Shown here: positions 8,231-15,993 of the stretch, piece by piece
Layout of the letters: every line of letters begins with the position of its first letter
How positions within the stretch are numbered: position 1 is the stretch's first letter
Source of the DNA: Flavobacterium sp.
Lineage (GTDB): Bacteria; Bacteroidota; Bacteroidia; Flavobacteriales; Flavobacteriaceae
Direction: 5' to 3'
DNA: 64,000 nucleotides
NCBI GenBank assembly: GCA_014378065.1
Contig: JACMOK010000084.1
Location: 1-64,000, forward strand
The notes under the pieces: model-generated
What the model saw: only the letters and a program-made list of their open reading frames with translations
Told to the model about the DNA's origin: nothing
The model's database searches: none
Position numbers and translations under genes: made by a program

Positions 8231-9874
8231 TTATTTGTTTTTTAGGAAATGGTTTAATAAAAACGTGGTAGAGCTGTCGTGATCGTGAATTTTCCCCAAA
8301 GTTATTTCTTTTAATATCGAACTGGCCAGTTGTTTTCCCAGCTCAACGCCCCACTGGTCATAACTAAATATATTCCATATGACGCCTTGAATAAATATTT
8401 TGTGTTCGTATAGTGCTACCAAAGCACCCAATGCTTCGGGTGTTAATTTTTGAATTAATATTGTATTGGTCGGCTTGTTTCCCGGGAATACTTTGAAAGG
8501 AAGAAGAAATGAGGCTTGCGCTGCAGACATGCCTTGTTGGTCAAATTCTGCCTGAACCTGTGCTTCCGTTTTTCCATTCATTAATGCTTCGGTCTGTGCG
8601 AAAAAATTCGACATTAATTTGTCATGGTGGTCTTTATTTCCGAACAATGGTTGTACAAATCCAATAAAGTCTGTCGGGATCAACTTAGTTCCTTGGTGTA
8701 ACAATTGAAAAAACGCGTGCTGTGAATTGGTTCCCGGTTCTCCCCAGATAATAGCACCGGTTTGATAATTTACTGCAATTCCATTGCGGCCCATACTCTT
8801 GCCATTACTTTCCATAATTCCTTGCTGTAAATATGGTGCTAGTTTCTGCAGATATTGGGTATACGGAATCAAAGCTTCACTTTCAGATTCGAAGAAGTTG
8901 TTGTACCAAACGCTTAAAAGGGCTAACACGACCGGCATGTTTTTATCCAACGCTGCGGTTTTGAAATGCTCATCCATCTCGTGGGCGCCTTTTAACAGTC
9001 TGTCAAAATTTTCAAAACCAACTGCAAGACTAACCGACAACCCCACAGCGCCCCAAAGGGAAAATCGCCCACCAACCCAATCCCACATAGGAAAAATATT
9101 CGCTGAATCAATTCCGAATTGTGTTACCTTTTCAACATTGGTTGATACGGCGACGAAATGTTTCGCTACATCTTTCTGCGCCGCCGATTGAAGAAACCAC
9201 TGTCTAATGGTTTCCGAATTGGTCAACGTTTCCTGTGTAGTAAATGTTTTGGAAGCGATGACAAAAAGCGTGGTCTCGACCGGAATTTTTTTAAGAATTT
9301 CGTTGACGTGATCGCCGTCAACATTGGAAACAAAATGAATATTGAGGTGGTTTTTATAATATTGAAGCGCTTCCACTACCATGGCCGGACCCAAATCTGA
9401 ACCGCCAATTCCGATATTTACAACATCGGTAAATGCCTTACCCGTGTAGCCTTTTCTTTCTCCTTTTAGGACTTGATTGGTAAAGGCTTCCATTTTATTT
9501 TTTACAACAACAATTTCGGGCATTACGTTTTTACCTTCAGTTGTGATCTGAGCAGTATCGGGCGCACGCAAGGCAGTGTGAAGCACGGCTCTGTTTTCAG
9601 TTTGATTGATTATTTCTCCGGAAAAATATTTTGTGATGGCCTCCTCTAAATCAACTTGTTTCGCTAAATCCAATAGCAAATCTATGGTTTCTGAATTGAT
9701 GATGTTTTTGGAATAATCCAAAAGGAAATCATTCCATTCTAAATGAAAATGCGCGATGCGGTTTTTGTCTTGTTCAAACAAGGCTTTCATGGAAGCCGTT
9801 CGCATGGTGGCAAAATGTTGTCGGAGTTTTTGCCATGCATCGGTGGTGGTGGGATTTATATTTTGTAGCGCCAT
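8231..9874 (-). CDS. pgi: Glucose-6-phosphate isomerase
   Basis: Interconverts glucose-6-phosphate and fructose-6-phosphate in glycolysis and gluconeogenesis. The 547-aa protein carries [12 protein letters not shown] (phosphate binding) and both PGI signatures, [15 protein letters not shown] and the [18 protein letters not shown] region. Glu355 (GIMESNGKS), His386 (TNSQHAFFQ) and Lys514 match the catalytic residues. Length is typical. A -7 box lies 38 nt upstream (9913-9920). It is followed by the 4-TM gene and preceded by a repeat element. Confidence 0.97.
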   Translation of the reverse strand: MALQNINPTTTDAWQKLRQHFATMRTASMKALFEQDKNRIAHFHLEWNDFLLDYSKNIINSETIDLLLDLAKQVDLEEAITKYFSGEIINQTENRAVLHTALRAPDTAQITTEGKNVMPEIVVVKNKMEAFTNQVLKGERKGYTGKAFTDVVNIGIGGSDLGPAMVVEALQYYKNHLNIHFVSNVDGDHVNEILKKIPVETTLFVIASKTFTTQETLTNSETIRQWFLQSAAQKDVAKHFVAVSTNVEKVTQFGIDSANIFPMWDWVGGRFSLWGAVGLSVSLAVGFENFDRLLKGAHEMDEHFKTAALDKNMPVVLALLSVWYNNFFESESEALIPYTQYLQKLAPYLQQGIMESNGKSMGRNGIAVNYQTGAIIWGEPGTNSQHAFFQLLHQGTKLIPTDFIGFVQPLFGNKDHHDKLMSNFFAQTEALMNGKTEAQVQAEFDQQGMSAAQASFLLPFKVFPGNKPTNTILIQKLTPEALGALVALYEHKIFIQGVIWNIFSYDQWGVELGKQLASSILKEITLGKIHDHDSSTTFLLNHFLKNK

Positions 9875-9912
9875 TGTTTGTAAAATTATACAGTAGTTGT
9901 TTTTTTGAAATG

Positions 9913-9920
9913 CAAATTTA
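9913..9920 (-). promoter_or_regulatory. Candidate -7 promoter element of pgi
   Basis: TAAATTTG on the minus strand, 38 nt before the pgi ATG, matches TAnnTTTG. No convincing -33 TTG is seen. Confidence 0.45.
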
Positions 9921-9952
9921 CAATTAATGTTTGTAAATTCATTAAAGGGTTT

Positions 9953-10059
9953 AGCCCGGATAGCAGTGAAAATCCTTTTATTGCATTAAATGTCCATTCG
10001 TTTGTTGCTGTCTTTACCAAAGCAATAAAAGATTGAAACGCATAGCCGGAAATAGCTCC
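9953..10059 (-). repeat. Structured intergenic repeat, copy 1
   Basis: First of three related elements in the window (the others are at 14515-14594 and 22220-22320). Read on the plus strand, the left arm is AGCCCGGATAGCAGTGAAAA and the right arm ends GCATAGCCGGAAATAGCTCC. The inner perfect 10-bp stem is CTTTTATTGC (9975-9984) with GCAATAAAAG (10022-10031). The element begins immediately after the stop codon of the M23 peptidase gene and lies before the pgi promoter. Strand is given as that of the upstream gene. It may be a transcribed 3'-UTR structure or a REP/MITE-like repeat. Confidence 0.75.
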
Positions 10060-11295
10060 TTAAATTTTTTTTCTAAAATTCAATGCTGCAACGCGGTCCA
10101 ATTCTTTCTTTAGCGGTTGCATTTGTTGCAGGAATCGTGGGAGATTTCTTTTGTCCATCGGTTCTGAATTGGGGAGTTTGAGTCGCAAGGCGTCGACTTG
10201 TTGTCCGTTTTTCCAGAAGCGATAGCAAACGTGTGGTCCGGTGGCCAAACCAGTACTTCCCACTTTTCCGATCACGCTGCCCTGGTTGACGCGTTGGCCT
10301 TTTCGGACTAATATTTTAGACATGTGTAAATATTGGGTTGAATAGGTTCTGTCGTGTTTGACCTTTACGAAATTCCCATTTCCTGCTGTAAAACCCGTTT
10401 GCTCAACGATCCCGTTAGCGGTGGTCATGATGGGTGTTCCGGTGGGTGCTGCATAATCGGTTCCTTTGTGGGCTTTCCAAATTAACTGCACCGGATGGAA
10501 TCGGTTTTGGGTGAAATGAGAGGTGATGTTGACAAATTTAAGTGGCGATTTCAGGAAAAAATTCTTCAGGGCTTTGCCTTCTTCATCATAATAGTCGAGT
10601 TTTCCTGAAGCCTCATTTTGGGCAAATGGAAAGGCGTAAATGGTTTTTCCTTTGTATTCAAAAAAAGCAGCTTTAAGGCTGTCGACGCCGTCATAAATCG
10701 TGTCGTCTATATATCTTTCGGTAAAAGTGATTCCGAATTTATCGCCTTTTTTTAATTTAAAAAAGTCAATAGACCAAGCATAAACTTTGGTGAGTTTGTT
10801 GGCCAATGCAATGTCGACGCCTTCTTTGGTTAATGCTTCTGAGAGCGAGCCGTCGAGACTTCCGGCAATAGTTCTTTGTCTGACCAAAATGGGACGGATT
10901 TTTTTAAATACCGAAACAGAATCTCGTAAATCGATTACGTAATAGCTGCCACGGTCGGGTTGGTAAATAAAAGCCTGTAATTTTTTATACCGTCCTTTTG
11001 ACCTGAGTAAAGTTATCGGCTTACCGACGCGAATAGATCGCACGTCAAAACCATCTTTGACTTTTTCGACGATATCATAAAGCGATTGGTTGTCTAGATT
11101 TTGTCGACCCATAATACTTCCGAAGGTATCGCCGTTGCGAATGGTGTCGTGCAACACATTATAGTCATTGAATGTAAACCCGAATTCTTCGATTATAGGT
11201 TGTGCGGAAACTACTTTAAGCGTTGCTTTTTTTTCCGATTTATTACAAGAAATAAAAACGAGTAAGACACTGAGAAGTACGGCTATTTTTTTCAA
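10060..11295 (-). CDS. M23 family metallopeptidase lipoprotein
   Basis: Predicted cell-envelope peptidoglycan endopeptidase. With a TTG start at 11295 the product is 411 aa: a lipoprotein signal with lipobox VFISC (Cys17), a LysM/OapA-like middle region (RNGDTFGSIMGRQNL) and a C-terminal LytM/M23 domain. His276 and Asp280 (HKGTD) and His324 (YLHMSK) fit the zinc-site pattern, and His355 (GPHVCYRF) fits the last ligand position. The TTG start lies 14 nt after the kynA stop. An upstream in-frame ATG at 11352 inside kynA would give an unusually long basic n-region. There is no ATG before about residue 60, so one of these two starts must be used. Confidence 0.88.
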   Translation of the reverse strand: MKKIAVLLSVLLVFISCNKSEKKATLKVVSAQPIIEEFGFTFNDYNVLHDTIRNGDTFGSIMGRQNLDNQSLYDIVEKVKDGFDVRSIRVGKPITLLRSKGRYKKLQAFIYQPDRGSYYVIDLRDSVSVFKKIRPILVRQRTIAGSLDGSLSEALTKEGVDIALANKLTKVYAWSIDFFKLKKGDKFGITFTERYIDDTIYDGVDSLKAAFFEYKGKTIYAFPFAQNEASGKLDYYDEEGKALKNFFLKSPLKFVNITSHFTQNRFHPVQLIWKAHKGTDYAAPTGTPIMTTANGIVEQTGFTAGNGNFVKVKHDRTYSTQYLHMSKILVRKGQRVNQGSVIGKVGSTGLATGPHVCYRFWKNGQQVDALRLKLPNSEPMDKRNLPRFLQQMQPLKKELDRVAALNFRKKI

Positions 11296-11309
11296 CAGAT
11301 TAATCTTAT

Positions 11310-12242
11310 TTAGTTTTCTTCTCCCCAGTGCCGCAATTCTTCTGCACTCCATAGTTCTGGAAAAAAAATTCTTCGTTGGAATTTTGGATGCATGTATTTT
11401 TTCCAATCGCTTCCACCGGTTGCTTCCCCATTTCCTTGACCGCTGTCGATGTATTTTCTGGCTGCATTTAGATGTCCCATTACCCAGGTAATATTTACCG
11501 TATGATCGTAATGCCGCATGGCCTGAATGAGGTTTCGATTTTCTTGGTCGGATTCTGGCAATTGTTTGAATTTTTGCCAGAGGTTGATGGTGTTGTACGA
11601 TTCCATCTCCCGTAAAAACAACGCTTTATATTTGCGTTCGAATTCTAAGATTAAAAATGATTTTTCACCCGTACTATGATCTTTTCCTGCCGCTTGCCAA
11701 TAGAGGTGCTGAAAAGCATGTTCGTAGGGTGTGTTTCTATCAATTGTTGTTCTAAATCGGTAATCAATCAAGTTAATTAAATCAGTCGAAGCAAATTCTA
11801 TAAGTCGGTATTGCGCACTTTGAAAACCACTGGCCGGTGTTAAAGTATTTCTGAATTTCATATATTGGGCTACCTCCATACCGTCGCCCATAATATCGAA
11901 AGAAGTTGTCAGCATATCGAAGTATCGGCTAATACGCATTAATCGTTCGGTGAAAAAATCGGTGTCTGGCTGCGGGCAATTTGAAATCTGGTTGATTTCC
12001 CATAGAATCATTTTGAAAAGCAATTCGTTAACCTGATGGTACATAATGAAGACCATTTCATCTGGCAAATTAGTTCTTTGGGTTTGCAGATTCAGTAATA
12101 CATCAGTTTGTATGTAATCCCAATAAGTGATGGGTTTTGACCAAAGCAAACCTTCAAGGTGCGTGTCTGTTTTTTGATTTATTAATTGGAATTTATCGTC
12201 TAGATTTTGAAGAATTTCCTTCGTATGGTTGGTGATATCCAT
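11310..12242 (-). CDS. kynA: Tryptophan 2,3-dioxygenase
   Basis: Haem enzyme that opens the indole ring of L-tryptophan to N-formylkynurenine, the first step of the kynurenine pathway. The 310-aa protein has the N-terminal THLEGLLW and YIQTDVLLNLQ, His69 in MYHQVNELLFKM (substrate site), and His257 in MGHLNAARKYI (proximal haem ligand). These are followed by the glycine-rich ATGGSDW loop. The start ATG overlaps the DUF3108 stop by 1 nt (TAATG), indicating coupled translation. No other kynurenine-pathway gene is in the window. The neighbouring hpd and hmgA degrade tyrosine. Confidence 0.95.
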   Translation of the reverse strand: MDITNHTKEILQNLDDKFQLINQKTDTHLEGLLWSKPITYWDYIQTDVLLNLQTQRTNLPDEMVFIMYHQVNELLFKMILWEINQISNCPQPDTDFFTERLMRISRYFDMLTTSFDIMGDGMEVAQYMKFRNTLTPASGFQSAQYRLIEFASTDLINLIDYRFRTTIDRNTPYEHAFQHLYWQAAGKDHSTGEKSFLILEFERKYKALFLREMESYNTINLWQKFKQLPESDQENRNLIQAMRHYDHTVNITWVMGHLNAARKYIDSGQGNGEATGGSDWKKYMHPKFQRRIFFPELWSAEELRHWGEEN

Positions 12243-13018
12243 TATTGTTTTGGTTTAACTTTGAAGGAATATTTTAATCCTTTGAATCCATCCAAATCTG
12301 CTTTAATAGAACCTACTGCGAGATCTGCTTTTATCCTGATGGGCAATTTGTTGTCGTCGTCGGAAATCCAGACCGTTAAACTTTCTTGCTCTTTAAAAAC
12401 CCGACCAGATTGCACCAAAGGCCGAAAGACCATTGTGGGAACAACGCCAAATTTAGTTTCTATATCCTGGGTGCCGATAAATTTTAACTTAAACTTATTG
12501 GTTTCATTATCAAAGAACATGTCTATGGCCACAGATTCTCCAACCTTAAGTTTGTCTATGGTTGGATAATTTCTCAAATAATAAAAAGTAGACACGATAT
12601 CTTGGGTATTATCCGGAAAAGAAAAAGTATTTTCAGTAGCGTTTTTGTAGTCTTTAACAAGAATTTTTTTTGTGGATTGATTAAAAAAACCTTCTTGATT
12701 TTTTTTATAACCTCCTTCATCTATTTTTCTGACAAACTGGTAGGGATTCCCAGTCTCCTTGTCAAAATAGCTTTCGTAGTTATCGTCAACCTTAAAAAAG
12801 AATCTTGACATTCCAGTGGTGTAACCTTTGCCAATGGCATGATATACTTTTTTATTGTTCTTTACCGCTTCTTGTACTTCGAGGGTAGCATAGCCTGCAT
12901 TTATTAGTCCGTAGTGTATTCTAAATTTAAACCATTCTCCTGTATCAAAAGCTCTTTCTTTTTCAGGAGTAAATCCGAGCGTCAAAACCACTAGTGTAAA
13001 TATGATAACTTTTTTCAT
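12242..13018 (-). CDS. DUF3108 domain exported protein
   Basis: A 258-aa protein with a signal peptide (MKKVIIFTLVVLTLGF). The body matches the DUF3108 family: GEWFKFRIHYGLINAGYATL near the N-terminus, TGMSRFFFKVDDNYESYFD, FYYLRNYP and a C-terminal WISDDDNKLPIRIKADLAVG. It is probably periplasmic or outer-membrane associated and beta-rich; the function of the family is unknown. It is the first gene of an operon with kynA (1-nt overlap) and the M23 peptidase. A well-formed promoter is 43-74 nt upstream. Confidence 0.88.
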   Translation of the reverse strand: MKKVIIFTLVVLTLGFTPEKERAFDTGEWFKFRIHYGLINAGYATLEVQEAVKNNKKVYHAIGKGYTTGMSRFFFKVDDNYESYFDKETGNPYQFVRKIDEGGYKKNQEGFFNQSTKKILVKDYKNATENTFSFPDNTQDIVSTFYYLRNYPTIDKLKVGESVAIDMFFDNETNKFKLKFIGTQDIETKFGVVPTMVFRPLVQSGRVFKEQESLTVWISDDDNKLPIRIKADLAVGSIKADLDGFKGLKYSFKVKPKQ

Positions 13019-13060
13019 TTTTTATTTTTTGAATTGTGCCCGAAAATACAATTTCCGTTC

Positions 13061-13092
13061 CAAATGTACCAAAACAAAAAAACTCAGTCAAA
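13061..13092 (-). promoter_or_regulatory. Promoter of the DUF3108-kynA-M23 operon
   Basis: On the minus strand TTTG (13089-13092), a 20-nt spacer and TACATTTG (13061-13068) fit the Bacteroidota -33/-7 promoter closely. The -33 box lies in the loop-proximal part of the terminator hairpin at 13076-13107. A second -7-like box TATCTTTG lies further upstream at 13193-13200. Confidence 0.65.
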
Positions 13093-13107
13093 TAATGACC
13101 GAGTTTT
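13076..13107 (-). terminator. Intrinsic terminator hairpin upstream of the DUF3108 gene
   Basis: ACTCAGTCA (13082-13090) pairs with TGACCGAGT (13096-13104) with one central mismatch. It is flanked by an A-run on one side and a T-run on the other, so it could end transcripts in either direction. The likeliest user is hpd, whose stop is about 200 nt upstream on the minus strand. Confidence 0.55.
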
Positions 13108-13312
13108 TATGCTATTAACCAACCAAAAAACTATAAATTATGAAAATTTATATAAAAATTTCGGGAAACCACTCCTTCGATTTTTGATAGCACAAAGATA
13201 ATAGCAATATTGATACATATCTAGCGGAATTTCAACTTTAACACATTTTATTTAATACTAACACCACTACAACGTTGTATTTTGATTATTATGCAAAAAA
13301 ATTAACATTTGA
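13108..13312. other. AT-rich spacer after hpd
   Basis: No gene is recognised here. The only signal seen is TATCTTTG on the minus strand at 13193-13200, a good -7 box without a clear -33 partner. A transcript from it would cross the hairpin at 13076-13107 before reaching the DUF3108 gene. Confidence 0.4.
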
Positions 13313-14473
13313 CTACAGCGTTCCTCTTTTTTCTTGCTCTCTTTCAATTGACTCAAATAACGCCTTAAAATTTCCTGCTCCGAACCCTTTTGCTCCCATA
13401 CGTTGAATAATTTCAAAGAATAAAGTCGGTCTGTCTTCAACGGGTTTCGTGAAAATTTGTAATAAATAGCCATCTTCATCCGCATCTACCATGATGGCGA
13501 GTTTTTCAATGTCATTTAAATCTTCATGCATCATTTTCATGTGTTCGCCCAATCGGCTTGGAATGTCTTGGTAATAGGAATGGGGTGGCGCCGATAAAAA
13601 CTCAATGCCTCTGGCGCGCAATTCGGTCACCGCTGCTATAATGTCATCCGTTGCTATCGCGATATGCTGTACGCCAGATCCTTCGTAGAAATCAAGGTAT
13701 TCTTCGATTTGAGAACGCTTATTTCCTTTTGCAGGTTCGTTGATGGGGAATTTAATCCGGCCATTGCCATTGCTCATCACCTTGCTCATCAGTGCCGAAT
13801 ATTCGGTATGAATCTGCTTGTCGTCGAACGAAAGGAAATTGACAAATCCCATAACCTCTTCATACCACTTTACCCAGATGTTCATCTGATTCCATCCTAC
13901 ATTTCCTACCATGTGATCGATGTATTTTAAACCCACGGGTGCTGGATTGTACTCCGATTTCCATTCTACATATCCCGGCAAAAAGGCACCGTGGTAATTT
14001 TTTCGTTCGACAAACATGTGTACTGTTTCTCCGTAAGTGTAAATTCCGGCGCGGATCACTTCTCCAAATTCGTCCTGTTCTACCACTGGTTCCATAAATA
14101 CTTTGGCGCCGCGTTTTGTAGTTTCTTCAAATGACTTTCGGGCATCTTCCACCCAAAGGGCAATGACTTTTACGCCATCTCCATGCTTTTTGACATGGTC
14201 ACCAATAACCGAATCGCTCGTCAGGGCTGTGGTCAAGACCAAACGGATTTTATCTTGTTTTAATACATAAGAAGCGCGGTCTCGCACTCCGGTTTCCAGT
14301 CCGGCATAGGCCAATGACTGAAATCCAAAGGCGGTCTTATAAAAGTGGGCGGCTTGTTTGGCATTTCCGACGTAGAATTCTACGTAATCGGTTCCCATTA
14401 AGGGCAGGAAATCTTGGGCTCCTTCGAATATTTTTTCAAGTCCGTAATTGACGGATTTAATTTCTTTTGACAT
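13313..14473 (-). CDS. hpd: 4-Hydroxyphenylpyruvate dioxygenase
   Basis: Fe(II) enzyme that converts 4-hydroxyphenylpyruvate to homogentisate in tyrosine degradation. The 386-aa protein has two vicinal-oxygen-chelate halves. Metal ligands are His187 (YIDHMVGNV), His270 (GVQHIAIATDD) and Glu354 (PTLFFEIIQRMG). The C-terminal gate helix GFGAGNFKALFESIEREQ is present. It lies downstream of hmgA on the same strand with a 122-nt gap that holds repeat copy 2. The two enzymes act consecutively. Confidence 0.96.
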   Translation of the reverse strand: MSKEIKSVNYGLEKIFEGAQDFLPLMGTDYVEFYVGNAKQAAHFYKTAFGFQSLAYAGLETGVRDRASYVLKQDKIRLVLTTALTSDSVIGDHVKKHGDGVKVIALWVEDARKSFEETTKRGAKVFMEPVVEQDEFGEVIRAGIYTYGETVHMFVERKNYHGAFLPGYVEWKSEYNPAPVGLKYIDHMVGNVGWNQMNIWVKWYEEVMGFVNFLSFDDKQIHTEYSALMSKVMSNGNGRIKFPINEPAKGNKRSQIEEYLDFYEGSGVQHIAIATDDIIAAVTELRARGIEFLSAPPHSYYQDIPSRLGEHMKMMHEDLNDIEKLAIMVDADEDGYLLQIFTKPVEDRPTLFFEIIQRMGAKGFGAGNFKALFESIEREQEKRGTL

Positions 14474-14514
14474 AATTTGTGTTTTTGCTGGACGTTGCTG
14501 TTTTGATGAATTCT

Positions 14515-14594
14515 AGCCCCGATTGCAGTGAAAATCCTTTTGTTTTTTTCTTTAAAAACAAAAGATTGGAACGGAAAGCGGGAAATGGCTCCTT
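14515..14594 (-). repeat. Structured intergenic repeat, copy 2
   Basis: Shortest of the three copies. On the plus strand it runs from AGCCCCGATTGCAGTGAAAA to AAAGCGGGAAATGGCTCCTT. The inner stem CTTTTGTTTTT (14537-14547) pairs perfectly with AAAAACAAAAG (14554-14564) over 11 bp around a 6-nt loop. It begins 1 nt after the hmgA stop and ends about 40 nt before the hpd start, so it lies within a probable operon. Its inner-stem sequence differs from copies 1 and 3, but pairing is kept. Confidence 0.75.
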
Positions 14595-14595
14595 C

Positions 14596-15753
14596 TTATT
14601 CCAGCCAGGATTTGTAATATTTCCCATCATCTAATTTCATTGCATCTTCGGTGACCATTAACGGACGAAAGGTATCAACCATTACGGCGAGTTCATCGGT
14701 TACTGTTTTACCTATACTGCGTTCCATTGCGCCCGGTGCCGGGCCATGCGGAATTCCTTTAGGGTGTAGCGTTATGTGACCTTGTTCGATGTTGTTGCGA
14801 CTCATGAAATCGCCTGCTACATAATACAAGACCTCATCACTGTCGATATTGCTATGGTTGTACGGCGCGGGAATGGCTTTTGGATGGTAGTCATACAAGC
14901 GCGGACAAAACGAACAGACAACAAAAGTAGCCGTTTCAAATGTTTGGTGCACCGGTGGCGGCTGGTGTACGCGGCCTGTAATGGGTTCAAAATTATGGAT
15001 GCTGAATCCGTAAGGGAAATTGTATCCATCCCAACCTACCACATCAAAAGGATGCGTGGCATAGACCATTTCGTGCACCATGCCTTCCTTTTTAATCTTA
15101 ATTAAAAAATCACCTTTTTGATCGAAGGTTTCTAATTCGGTGGGTAATTTGAAATCGCGTTCGCAAAACGGAGCGTGTTCTAAATGTTGTCCTGAGCCAT
15201 TTTTATAGCGTTTGGGCGTGTAGAATGGCGCAAAAGATTCCACATAAAACAGTCTGTTATCGGTCGTATCAAACTCGATTTGGTAAATCATACCGCGCGG
15301 AATTATTAAATAATCTCCGTATTCGAAAGCGATATTGCCCATCATAGTGCGCAATTTTCCGGTGCCTTTGTGAATAAAAATCAGTTCATCGGCATCGGCA
15401 TTTTTATAAAAATAACTGGTTAGCGACTTTTGAGGAGCTGCCAAACCAATCGTGCAATCTTTATTGACGAGCAGGGGTTTGCGGCTGTCGAGAAAATCTT
15501 GTTCTGGATGCAGCTCAAAGCCTTTAAGTAATAATGATTTAATGTTTTTGCCAATGGCAATTTTGGGTTCTACAGAATAAGATTGGAGAATTTCCTTGAC
15601 CTGCGTTGGTCGGTGCGTATGGTATAACAACGAGGAATGTCCGTGAAACCCTTCGGTGCCAAACAATTGTTCATAGTATAATCCGCCGGTGGGCTTTTCA
15701 AATTGTGTATGTCGCTTTTGGGGAAAGTTTCCAAGTTTGTGATAAATTGGCAT
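14596..15753 (-). CDS. hmgA: Homogentisate 1,2-dioxygenase
   Basis: Ring-cleaving Fe(II) cupin enzyme of tyrosine degradation, producing maleylacetoacetate. The 385-aa protein shows the N-terminal GGLYYEQLFGTEGF, a first cupin with GDYLIIPRGMIYQI, and the C-terminal active-site region PYNHSNIDSDEVLYYVAGD followed by LHPKGIPHGP. His300, Asp306 or Glu307, and His336 are the candidate iron ligands. It belongs to the shorter bacterial HmgA-like group rather than the 430-440 aa human-type group. It is upstream of hpd on the same strand and shares the pathway. Confidence 0.92.
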   Translation of the reverse strand: MPIYHKLGNFPQKRHTQFEKPTGGLYYEQLFGTEGFHGHSSLLYHTHRPTQVKEILQSYSVEPKIAIGKNIKSLLLKGFELHPEQDFLDSRKPLLVNKDCTIGLAAPQKSLTSYFYKNADADELIFIHKGTGKLRTMMGNIAFEYGDYLIIPRGMIYQIEFDTTDNRLFYVESFAPFYTPKRYKNGSGQHLEHAPFCERDFKLPTELETFDQKGDFLIKIKKEGMVHEMVYATHPFDVVGWDGYNFPYGFSIHNFEPITGRVHQPPPVHQTFETATFVVCSFCPRLYDYHPKAIPAPYNHSNIDSDEVLYYVAGDFMSRNNIEQGHITLHPKGIPHGPAPGAMERSIGKTVTDELAVMVDTFRPLMVTEDAMKLDDGKYYKSWLE

Positions 15754-15934
15754 GATTCTAAAATTAGGAATGATAAATTAGGCATTATAAATATCAGGAT
15801 ACATGATCATCATTCAGAATTTTTCTTGATGAGGCACTTAAGATGGGATTTTAAACTTTTCGATGATGAAATCATTTAACAAATATCGGAAAAATTTATT
15901 TTTAGCCGTGATTTGTTGTGAAATATTTAAAACG

Positions 15935-15975
15935 GAAAGGTATTAAAGAATTAATTGTTTTCTTTAATACCTTTC
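15935..15975 (-). terminator. Strong hairpin terminator after the permease gene
   Basis: GAAAGGTATTAAAGAA (15935-15950) and TTCTTTAATACCTTTC (15960-15975) form a perfect 16-bp stem with a 9-nt loop, 19 nt beyond the permease stop. On the minus strand it is followed by CGTTTTAAAT. Confidence 0.8.
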
Positions 15976-15993
15976 TTAGAATTCAAACTGCAA

